Source of the DNA: Prorocentrum cordatum
Lineage: Eukaryota; Sar; Dinophyceae; Prorocentrales; Prorocentraceae
NCBI GenBank assembly: GCA_963575745.1
Contig: CAUYUJ010018715.1
Coordinates: forward strand, 362,501 to 426,500
Direction: 5' to 3'
Length of the DNA stretch: 64,000 bases
The translations under genes were made by a program, and so were the position numbers. Positions within the stretch are counted from its first letter, which is position 1; every line of letters starts with the position of its first letter. Of the stretch, positions 55,222-64,000 are shown piece by piece. Under the pieces are notes generated by a model that saw only the letters and a program-made list of their open reading frames with translations, made no database searches and was not told the DNA's origin.

Positions 55222-55239
55222 CGACCGCATCGATATCCG

Positions 55240-55367
55240 AATCGGGAAAAACGGCCAGAAACATAAACGATTGGCTCTCCGCGCAGATTTCTTGGATCTG
55301 CGCTGGACCCCCCCCTCCCAGGAGCGCCAAAAATCTATGTGTATGCAATCTTATCTTCTTCGAGTTT
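55240..55367. mobile_element. Family-3 element, shortened, with 18-bp flanking repeat
   Basis: It carries ACATAAACGATTGGCTC, CCGCGCAGATTTCTTGG and TTATCTTCTTCGA but lacks half of the hairpin core. CGACCGCATCGATATCCG (55222-55239) and CGACCGTATCGATATCCG (55368-55385) flank it exactly. Confidence 0.7.
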
Positions 55368-55389
55368 CGACCGTATCGATATCCGCAGC

Positions 55390-56460
55390 TGGGTGCAGCC
55401 AACGTGATGCAGTCAGAACGCGGAGTATGGATGCGCGGTAAGAACGCAAGGGCTTTGGAAGGCCATGCTCAGGTTTTTCGAACGGGGCTGGCCAGCGAAC
55501 GTTGCCAAGGATGGCCCTGAGGGGAAGGATGCAATGGTGACCTTGAAGAGTTACTAATCCTTAGTGTGTGCATTGATTGTGCCACACAGAGCGCCGAACG
55601 AAGAACGAAGGGTTTTTTCTGGCCACGGCGAGCCTCGGTCACGAGCATCATCCCCGACCCTGGAGCTGGCCTGGAGGTCTGAACTGGCTGGGGCCCCAGA
55701 AAACCTGACAGGTCAGGAGGGGCCAGATGGAGCCAAATCTGGTCAAATTGGTCCCCAGATCCGTCCCGGGCTCCATCTGGTGCAGTTTGTCACACCAGAT
55801 CAGGTTTCCGCTGCCCCAGGATCCGAACAGGGCCTCCGAGGAAGGCAATCTACCTTCCCGAACCCAGAACTTCGAACATGCCCGCCTTTCCAGCTGGCCT
55901 GGACCAGAGCTGGGCCACCTCAGACCCCCAGCCGGCTCTAACCCAGACCAATCTCTGAGGAGCGCCACGAGAACCAAAGCCCCTCCTGTGAGGAGAACAG
56001 TTATCGTGTTGGGAGGAACGGGTTGGGAGGATCAAGGGTATGAGCAGTATCGAAAGCATCCGGGTATAATGAACGATACCTGCTGCCGCCTACGGGTAAT
56101 GATGTCCTCATTTCTCCCAAACCCATCCTCCCAACCTGATCCTAAGATGGTTCTGTATCTCTCGGTGTTGGCCGCACCCCCAGGAGATCCGACGCCCGTT
56201 GACGCGTCGCCTCTGCTCCCGACGGGCCACCCGCCGCCGCGGGCCCGCCGCGGATCCCTGCTGGCCCGCTGGCCAGGCCACCGGAGGCGGGAGGAACCGA
56301 TAGAGGCCTCCCAATGAGCAACGATCAGCAACGGGTCTTACGCGAGATAGCATGGCGACCTTACGCGGCGGCTTACGCGGGCCGTCAGCGCGGAACGCTG
56401 CTTTGGAAACGAGGGCGCTCACGCGCGACCTTGCGCGAGCAGCTTACGCGCCAGTGTCGG
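55390..56460. other. No convincing gene
   Basis: Several open frames of up to 196 codons are present without recognisable domains. CTTACGCG words recur at 56335-56455. Confidence 0.4.
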
Positions 56461-56464
56461 AGTA

Positions 56465-56712
56465 GACGACCCCGCTGTTTGCGTCGCTCACGTGGGGTCG
56501 GAGCAGATGGGTTCGGAGGATCGCGCTGCATCGCCGATGCATCGTCGAGGCATCGGCGACGCTGGCAACGCACCTGCGACGTGGGGCGTGAAGAGCATCG
56601 GGCTCACATGGAGGGGGATCGCGCGATGCGGCGGTGCGGCGGTGCGGCGGTGCGGCGCGATCCTCCGACCCCGTCTGCTCCGACCCCACCTGCTCCGACC
56701 CCACCTGGGGGG
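56465..56712. repeat. Family-7 element
   Basis: It has GGGTTCGGAGGATCGCGC at the left and GGCGCGATCCTCCGACCCC near the right, a clear inverted pair. The interior has ATCGCCGATGCATCGTCGAG. Confidence 0.7.
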
Positions 56713-56829
56713 GGGGGGCCCTGGAACCGAGTGCGGGGCCACTTGTCCGTGGGACGGCCCGGGTGCGTGCCCCGTGCGCCGGGAGACGCGCGGAGCGGCG
56801 GAGGCGGCCAGAAGAGGCCACAGGTCACG

Positions 56830-56990
56830 GAGGGGCCCAGGGGACACGCACAGGTCGACACACGCCCCAGGATGTGCTCAATTTGCGCATGTGTCCCGGA
56901 TTTCCCGCCTCCCCCTCCATGTCTCCAGATGTCTCCGACGGGCATGATAATCGACGTTTGCTCGTGTCTGTGCCAATGTTTCCCGTCTGA
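56830..56990. mobile_element. Family-5 element, diverged
   Basis: It carries GGGGCCCAGGGGACACGCAC, ATAATCGACGTTTG and CTCGTGTCTGTGCCAATG. The terminal CTCCTGA is altered to GTCTGAG. Confidence 0.6.
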
Positions 56991-57467
56991 GGCCAGGGCT
57001 TCGTGAGCGGGTGCTTTGATGGACCAAGACTCGGCGGCGCAGACAAGGGGGTGCGGCACGGGGGGGCGGTCCTCTGAGAAGGCGGGGCGCCTCGGGAGGG
57101 GGCGTTGGAGCTTCTCAGAGGCCCTCCCTGCTTCGAATCGGGCGTCGCTCAATGGAGGGGCGATAGCAGTCGGACCTGGGCCAGACGAACACCCCTCAAG
57201 CACACGAGACCCCCCGCTGGCTAAAATGCACAGAACTTTCGTTCCACAAGCACGGAGAATACTCGGGTACCCTCCCCGAGCCGACCTCGGTTGTGGTATA
57301 CCTCGGTCCGACTGCAAGTTGGGGAGGGGGGCGCGGGCTAACGGAGAAACGTCTACCCTTCGCGCCCCTCGTGGGCCCCCAGGGGGCCCCTCGACGGCAC
57401 AACAGGTGCACCTTTTTCTTTCCCTCCCCATGTCCCTGACTCTCCAGAGTGTTAAAAAATAACACCC

Positions 57468-57560
57468 CAGACATACAGACCTATCAGGACTGCTTCTTGA
57501 ATTTGGGTATTTAGGTCCTGGTGCTATATGTTTTAGCCCTCCTGGAAGGTCAGGGGATCG
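57468..57560. repeat. Family-15 repeat, inverted orientation
   Basis: It has AGACCTATCAGGACTGC, TTTAGGTCCTGGTGC and TTAGCCCTCCTGGAAGGTCA. Confidence 0.6.
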
Positions 57561-57714
57561 CCCCCCCGACTGCGCAACGCCCAATGCAAACCTCTGGGGC
57601 CCCTGCGTCACCCCTCTGTGGTCGCCGCCGGGGGACGCTGACGCGCGTCCGAGAGTAGACTGCGGCCGTGGGGCGCAAGGCATCTCTAGAGCAGGGACCG
57701 GTCGACCGCCCAAA

Positions 57715-57900
57715 TCATGTTCTAAGAACAAAACAGTGTTCTTAGAACACGAAGCTGATGTGATAAAACAAGACAGACTCCGCCAGACATGTTCTAAGAA
57801 CAGTTCGTGGAACCCCAAAAAAGGTTCTTAGAACATTGCTTGGCAGGGCTACTGGCACGCCGGGACGCTTTGCCACAGCTGGAATCTCGTCATCCCCCAG
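57715..57900. mobile_element. Family-13 element, uninterrupted
   Basis: It has CATGTTCTAAGAACA, GTGTTCTTAGAACAC and AAAGGTTCTTAGAACATTGC followed by GGCAGGGCTACTGGCACGCC. It serves as the empty-site reference. Confidence 0.7.
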
Positions 57901-58710
57901 GGCTGCGGTGTCCTGGCTTCTGGGGCCCGACCTGGGGGCTTGAGGGCCTCCAGGGGTCCCCTCGGAGGCCTCCGGCCTCCGGGAGCCTCTGAAGGAAGCA
58001 GCCCCCTGGGGGGCACACTGCATGGGAGCCCCTGGGGGGGGGGGCTCTAAGCGTGGAGTCAGGGGGGGGGCATGCGTGGGTACCGAACAGACAATACCAT
58101 CCTGCCCTCTGTGCACGAAAAGCCTACGTGTTCGAACCTCGAGGATGGAGGAGGAGAAGACGGGAGGAGCCGGTGCAAGTGCAGGCGCTGCGCGTGCCGA
58201 AGGAGGTCGGGTCGGATGACCGCCCCCACCCCTACGGGACGCGACTTGAGCCGTCAGACGGCCCGTGCAAGCTTCCGGTCCCCACCGGCCACCCAACCCC
58301 CTTGTCTCTCCTCGTCCCACTCCTGCTGCTCCTGCTCATTCTCCTGCCCTCGGCTACACGCAAGAGTGACCTCAGGCAAGAGTGACCGTTGGTGCGAAGC
58401 TTCAGGAGAGGCGCGGAGGAGCAAAATACAAGCGCGCTGGCCTGGAAACCACAATGTGCCCGCACCAAGAGGTCACTCCGGCGAAAGGTCACACGTGTAG
58501 CCGATGCCCTATGCCCCCGTCCCCCTCCTCCTCCCCGCCCCCCAATCTCTCGCTCAAGGTATCCCCGTCTCCGCTGCCCCTCCGACTCCACCCCCGCCCG
58601 CTTCGCGCTGCTCCCCGGCCTCTGCCGACGACCCACCCGTCCCCCTATGGCTCGGCTCGCGCGGCCTGATGGCGTGTGCCTGGACCATGCCGTCATCTGA
58701 GACGAGGAGA
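57900..58710. other. No convincing gene
   Basis: GC-rich, with overlapping open frames on both strands and no family resemblance. Confidence 0.4.
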
Positions 58711-58713
58711 CTG

Positions 58714-58844
58714 GCCATCGCTCGGACGTCCATTGCCTGTGTTTTTTGTCGGTTTCGTGCGTGGTTTTTTTTTGGCGAAATGATCAAGGATGCTCCTCGA
58801 TGGTCCTCGCCGAAGGAAAAATGCACACGTCCGAGCGATGCCAA
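58714..58844. mobile_element. Family-1 TIR element
   Basis: The ends are those of family 1. Approximate flanks GGAGA occur on both sides. Confidence 0.85.
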
Positions 58845-59094
58845 GGGAGAAGCAATACGACGCTACCGCGACAGCGGCAGAAAAGGCCCCGAGCCCGCGT
58901 GTCAGGCGACGGCGAGAGCGCCGCCCGAGGGCGGGGGGCGGGGGCGACACGCCGAGAGGGAGGCGCGCAGCCTGCCGCCCCTCTCCTGCGAAGTCTGGGG
59001 CGAGAGATGGGCGCAACGTCGGCAGAGGGCACACGCCGAACTATGGGGTTAGCGGTGGGTGCGATGTTTGACATACGTATGTACTTGCAGTCGT

Positions 59095-59580
59095 GTGTAT
59101 ATATATATATATGTGTGTATGTGCACATGTGCAAACGAAACGTACATGCGTACCAAGGCTCATAGGCCTGACGAACACATGTGAGGATGTGTGTGGGTGT
59201 GGTGTACAAGGTGTGTGTGTGTGTGCGTGTAGTGCTTCTTGTTTGCTGTGTGCGTGCACTGTACGCGTTGTGTGTGTGTATGTGTGTGCGCGTGCTATGT
59301 GTGAGTTATGTATGGGTTCTGTGTGGTATGCGTGTTCTGTGTTGTAGATCCGTGTATTGTGTGTGCGTGGTGTGTTGCCGTGTATGGTGCTTTGTGTGTC
59401 ATGTGCATGTGCTGCGTGCGTGCGTGCGTGCGTGTGTATGTGTATGTATCCTCAGTGTGTATTGAGACATGTAGGTCTTCTGTGTGTGTGTTCACTATGT
59501 GTGTGTTGTGTGTGGTACGTTTTCGAGTGGTGTGCGCATGTGTGTGTGTGCGTTCTGTGTCAATTCTGTGTGTGCTGCAC
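59095..59580. repeat. TG-rich region
   Basis: (AT)n then degenerate (TG)n. A short (AC)n follows at 59699-59720. Confidence 0.85.
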
Positions 59581-60089
59581 TTCGGGGCTCGATGTTAGGA
59601 GGATGTCTCAGGCGAAAGGGACTTCGTTCCAAGAGTCGCGCGTGTTGAAGAAAGGGGCTCTGCTTGTGCAGGGTCTCGCAGGCGAAACTGCAGGTTTCAC
59701 ACACACACACACACACACACGCATCTGACCCAGCGCTGCTGCAATCCAGAATGTGTTCGCATGATTGTGTTCAACTTTTCAAACCCATTTAGACGTTGGA
59801 CCGTGACGTCGCTATATGCGTGAAAGGTGCGTCCGATTTTCCGATTTCTGAACGTGTCCCGGGTGAACGGGCCAGAGCAAGAAATACGGCTCCAATGAGA
59901 GAAAGAGAGAGAGAGAGAGGGAGAGAGGGGGACGGAGAGTCTGCGAGAGGGAAATGTTAAGAGTTGCAGCGGGAACGTGCTTCTTCCCTCCGTCCTCTAA
60001 ATGCTTAAGATGACTCCCGTTCATCCTCGTTCACCCTTTCTCCTCCTTCCTCCTTCTTCCTGCGCTGAGAAACAACAAGAACCAACCTA

Positions 60090-60133
60090 TATGTCTCCCT
60101 CTCTCGCTCTCGCTCTCTTTCTCTCTCTCTCTT

Positions 60134-60164
<31 letters not shown>

Positions 60165-60175
60165 ACCTCTCTAGA
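60090..60175. repeat. CT tract
   Basis: (TC)n with a few interruptions. A (GA)n tract lies at 59900-59922. Confidence 0.85.
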
Positions 60176-60424
60176 AGAAGTTAGAACAAACCGTGGGGGA
60201 ATGTACGTCTCCCCCGCCCCCCCTCCCTCTCTTGATCCCTCCCTCCCTCCCAATCTATCTCTCGCTCTCTCTCTCCATCGCCCTTCCAAGGGGCCAATCA
60301 GTAACACTAATTACGATAAACACACGCAGATCGATTGAACCAGCATCCCCAATCATGAGCATCTCTGAGAGAGCATTGCATCAAGTACTACAAGTGCCAG
60401 GAAATCTAACAAATCCCACGAAGG

Positions 60425-60765
60425 GCCACTGGGTCTCGCAGGTCCAGCCGGTTCTACGAGTCACACCTGTCCCGTAGGTCTCGCAGGTCCTACAGTTCCG
60501 GCAAGTCCCACAGGCCCCCCAAGTTCCACAGGTGTCGCATGTCTCACAGGACCCACAACACACAGAGGTTTCCCAGGTCGCACATGTCCCACAAGTCCCA
60601 GGGCCCACAGGTCCCACAGGTCCACAGTTTCCACCTGCACCCCAAGTCCTCCAGGTCCCACATGACACATAAGTCCCACAGGTTCCACAAGTCCCACAGA
60701 TCGCATCAGTCCTGGATGTCCCACCTGCCCCACAGGTCCCACAGGCAACATTTACAAGGAGGTAT
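60425..60765. repeat. Degenerate 9-bp satellite (CCCACAGGT)
   Basis: Units such as CCCACAGGT, TCGCAGGTC and CCACAAGTC recur every 9 bp or a multiple of it. The resulting VGPVGL-like open frame on the minus strand is a by-product. Confidence 0.75.
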
Positions 60766-60989
60766 AAAACAACAAGGAATTTAAACCACAAGGAATTTAA
60801 ATTCTAGGTTGTCCCGTAGAGATTACAGCCCCGAAGCAAGGCAAACAACACAACTAAGAATGTAAAAAACAAGAAGCGGACCCGCGACGCGGCATGAAAC
60901 AAAAGAAGGAACACCCTGGAACAGCAGGAGTAAAATCTGGGAAAAATCAGTCGAGAGATCTGGGGAGTGTCCAAAGGAAGACTTGACGC

Positions 60990-62951
60990 GGTTGCAAAGC
61001 GATACATCTGGAGGAATGTTTCGGGCATAGTTGCGGAAATATCTGAGGGAAGAAGATCTAGCGGAAGATCTGGCGAAAGATCTGACGGAAAATCTAGCAG
61101 AAATCTTACGGAAGATCCCGCGGAAAAGCTGGAGGATAAATCTGGCGGGGGATCTGTCGGAAGATCTGGCGGAAAATCTTGAGAAAGATCTGGCGGAAAA
61201 TCTGGCGGAAGATCCGGCGGAAGATCTGGCGGACGATCTCGCAGAAGATTTAGAAGATCAAGATGGAGGAAGATATAGAGGAAGATCTGGCGGAAGATCT
61301 CGCCGAGGATCTGGCAGAAATTCTGGCGGAAGATCTGGCGGAAGATCTCGCGGAACATCTAGCTGAAGATCTGCCGGGAGATCTGGCGGAAGATCCGGCG
61401 GAAGATCTCGCGGTAGATCTGGCGGAAGATCTGGCGGAAAATCTGGAGGATGAAACTGGCGGAAGATCTGGCGGAAGATCTTGAGAAGTATAACTCTCGA
61501 GGAAAATCTGGCGGAAGATCTGCCAGAAAATCTCGCGGACTATCTAGCGGGAGATCTGCCGGAAGATCTCGCGTACGACCTGGAGAATGATTTGGCGGAA
61601 TATCTGGAGGAAGATATGGTGGAAGATCTGGCGAAAGATCCCGCGGAAAATCTGGCGGAAGATCTGCCAGAAGATCTGGCGGAAAATGTTGAGGAAGATC
61701 TGGCGGAAGATCTGAAGGAATGTCAGGCGGAAGATCTGGAAGATAGATATGGCGGAGAATATTATAACGGAAAATCTGGCGGGAGATCTGGAATGCAAAT
61801 CTGGCTGAAGATCTGGCGCAAGATCTGGCGTAAGATCTGGCGGAAGATCTGGCGAAAGATCTGACGAAAGATCTGGAGGAAGATCTGGCGAAAGATCTGG
61901 CGGAAAATCTGGAGGATAAACTGGCGGAAGATCTGGCGGAAGATTTGGAGGAATATTTGGCGGAAGATCTGGAGAAAGACGAGGCGTAGCAGGACGAGGA
62001 GGACTGGGAGGGGAAAAGGAGGAGGAAGCGGTGGAAGAGGACCACCCCCCGGTCCCGGACCCCCCCCGACCTGCCCCCCCCCGGGGATTCGGGATCTGGA
62101 GGAAGAGCTGGGGGCTTCTGCTCTTCCACCGCCTCCTCCTCCTCCTCCTCCTCCTTCTCCACTCCGTCCTCCTCCTCGTCCTGCTACACCTCCTCCTCCT
62201 GCTCTTTCGCCAAAAAATCCTCCAAAACTTCCGCCGGAACTTCCGCCGAATCTCTCTTCCAAATCTCTTCCAAATCTTCCGCCAAATCTTCCTCCAAATT
62301 CTCCACCAGAACTTCCGCAAGATCTTCTGCGACATCTTCCGCCAACTTCATATTCCAAATCTTCCGCCAGATCTTCCGCCAAATTTATCCTTCAAATACT
62401 CCGCCAAATTTTCCGCCAAATCTTCCGTCAAATCTTCCGCCAAATCTTCCGCTACATGTATCTTCTGCCAAATTTCAAATTGATCCTCCAAATCTCCCGC
62501 GAAATCTTCCGGCACATCTTCTGCCAAATGATCCGCCAAATCTCCCGCCAGCTCTTCCTGCAAATATTCCTCCAAATCTTCCGCCATGCCTTCCTCCAAA
62601 TCTTCCGCCAAATTTATCTCCCAAACTTTCCGCCTGATCTTCCGCCAAATCTTCCGCCATGCCTTCCTCCAAATCTTCCGCCAAATGTTCCGCCAAATCT
62701 TCCGCCAGATCTTCCGGCAAATCTTCCTTCCTCCCAATATCCCGCCATATCTTCCTCAAAATCTTCCGCCAAATTTATCTTCCAGATTTTCCGACAGATC
62801 TTCCGTCAAATCTTCCGTCAAATCTTTCGCCAAATCTTCCGTCAGATCTTCCGTCAGATCTTCCGCAAGATCGTTCCCCAGATCTTCCTCCCTCAAATTT
62901 TCCCGCACACTGTCCCCCAAACATTTCTCCAAATGCATCGCTTTGCAACCT
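60990..62951. repeat. Two-kilobase foldback built of 12-bp repeats
   Basis: The left arm (60990-62035) is a tandem array of GGCGGAAGATCT-type units. The right arm (62120-62951) is the inverted array of AAATCTTCCGCC-type units. The ends GGTTGCAAAGCGATACATCT and ATGCATCGCTTTGCAACC are inverted. The innermost parts also match (GTAGCAGGACGAGGAGGAC against GTCCTCCTCCTCGTCCTGCT). The unit has no stop codon in any frame, which explains the long EDLA-, RKIW- and IFRQ-type open frames. Confidence 0.85.
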
Positions 62952-62959
62952 CCGCCAGG

Positions 62960-63060
62960 AGGAGGAGGAGGAGGAGGAGGAGGAGGAGGAGAAGGAGGGG
63001 AGGGGGAGAAGGAGGAGAAGGGAGGGGAGGAGGAACAGGAGGTGGAGGAAGATAGCCGTG
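62960..63060. repeat. GGA tract bordering the foldback
   Basis: (GGA)n directly outside the right end of the 2-kb foldback. Confidence 0.85.
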
Positions 63061-63604
63061 ACCATTTTTTAAACTAGGTTTTCGACTATCACTCGCGCGA
63101 TGACAGCAGGGCATGAAACAAAATAAAGAATTTAAAACATATGAGTTTAGAGTAGGTCCGCGAGACTGAAGCCGGGCATGCCCGTCTAGTTGTTTTGAAC
63201 TCCCTGTAGTGCTATTTTGATGCTTTGCTGTGGTCATGAAGTTCCAGGGCGACCATGACACGCGCCCGAGGATAAAGGAAACATCAGCGCATGTGGCGCG
63301 AGCGCACCTAGCTGCCTCTCTGTCTCCTCTCTTTTCTCTCCTCTCTCATGTACCCTCTCTCCTATATCCTGTCTCCTCACTCCTCACTCATCTCTCCTTT
63401 CTCCTCTCTCATTTCTCCTCCTCCTCATCCTCCTCATCCCTCACCCCCTCATCTCCTTTTCCTTCTCCTCCTCCTGCTCCTCCTTCGCACTGGCACAGAA
63501 TGAATACTACTCTCCTCCCTTCCCCAACCCTGTCCGAAACATGTCCCGCCCTCCCCGTGTAATCCACACACACATGTGTGTCTCGTGTATATTTCAACAA
63601 CGGC

Positions 63605-63840
63605 CGTTGTCGATCCTTGAAAATCGTGCTACCGCCACAGCGCTGGTCTCATTTCGCGTTTTAGGTCATTCCGAGAGGTGTTCCCGCTGCAGCGTTGGTC
63701 AATTTCCGCGGTTTCGGTCCTTTCGAATCGTGCTCTCGCTGCAGCGCCGGCCTCACTTCTGTTTTGTCTGACCTTCCGAATGGTGTTCCCGCTGCAACAC
63801 TGGCCTCTCTCCCAATTGCCGGTCCTCCACAATGGTTTTC
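63605..63840. repeat. Degenerate repeat of about 50 bp
   Basis: Four or five units contain GTGTTCCCGCTGCAGCG or a variant followed by a CTGGTCTCA/TTGGTCAAT-like stretch. Confidence 0.6.
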
Positions 63841-64000
63841 CAGTTGCCCTGTTCACGCAACTATCAGATGCAATTGAATGCTATGCTATGTAATGCTATG
63901 ATGCGACTCCGTGCCTCGCTCTGTAATACAGTGACGTGCGCCAATGGGCCACGCAATGCGATGCCACGCGATGGCATGTCATGACATGCTATGTCGTACC

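Noticed and set aside
56500-56700. CRISPR-like impression from repeated GGCGATGCATCGG words
   Set aside because: No regular repeat-spacer structure. It is a dispersed palindrome-rich element with relatives elsewhere.
60381-60791. Collagen-like VGPVGL frame
   Set aside because: It is the product of the 9-bp CCCACAGGT satellite, with no flanking signal or domain.
61031-62382. EDLA-, RKIW- and IFRQ-repeat proteins
   Set aside because: The 12-bp unit has no stop in any frame, so every frame is open. Frame-independent openness argues against coding.
1-64000. Search by eye for dinoflagellate spliced-leader relics, tRNA or rRNA genes, and telomere-like repeats
   Set aside because: Nothing convincing was seen. 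A computed search (tRNA covariance model, leader sequence, rRNA) would be decisive.

Overview
The window looks like nuclear DNA of a dinoflagellate. It is GC-rich eukaryotic sequence with no operons. Coding exons are sparse and short, and they are separated by introns with GT, GC or apparently GA donors. One gene matches a protein family I know only from dinoflagellates. The rest is dominated by simple-sequence tracts and by many small dispersed elements with terminal inverted repeats (TIRs). Genus cannot be fixed by eye. A Prorocentrum- or Polarella/Symbiodiniaceae-like genome would fit. No rRNA, tRNA, CRISPR or bacterial features were seen, and most long open frames are artefacts of tandem repeats.

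Two genes can be assembled by eye, both on the minus strand. Gene A (14672-17402) is a five-exon gene for a conserved dinoflagellate protein of unknown function ending in a membrane segment. An exon at about 27685-27801 matches the N-terminal part of the same family and may be its far-upstream exon or belong to a paralogue. Gene B (49669-54276) encodes a saccharopine dehydrogenase-like, Rossmann-fold oxidoreductase in at least three exons. Further exon-like pieces (31407-31550, 37098-37199, 42560-42965, 43918-44035, 25447-25612, 28600-28970, 46610-46890) and an RNase H-like scrap (18690-18840) are less certain.

The most notable feature is that introns coincide with repeats. In gene A, intron 2 has near-terminal inverted repeats and lies between two copies of CACGGAGG. 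Introns 1 and 4 are copies of one dispersed element (family 5), and intron 4 lies between two 11-bp direct repeats. Intron 3 is built from two further families. In gene B, intron 1 is three elements in a row (families 4, 3 and 1). A candidate intron at 42648-42855 is a complete family-14 element. These look like introners, that is, transposon-derived introns. One element (family 2) is caught nested inside two others, once with an 8-bp target duplication and an empty-site paralogue elsewhere in the window.

Layout: 1-5.6 kb, TCC/CAT tracts and scattered elements; 6-14.6 kb, helically phased C-rich arrays, a long CA/CG tract and C-runs; 14.7-17.4 kb, gene A; 17.5-22 kb, TCC and ACAT microsatellites; 22-38 kb, dispersed elements and exon scraps; 38-41 kb, TCC tracts and G-rich phased arrays; 41-48.5 kb, elements and candidate exons; 48.5-54.3 kb, gene B with a 2.9-kb intron; 54.3-60.4 kb, elements and TG/CT tracts; 60.4-63 kb, a 9-bp satellite and a roughly 2-kb foldback made of 12-bp repeats; 63-64 kb, short degenerate repeats.
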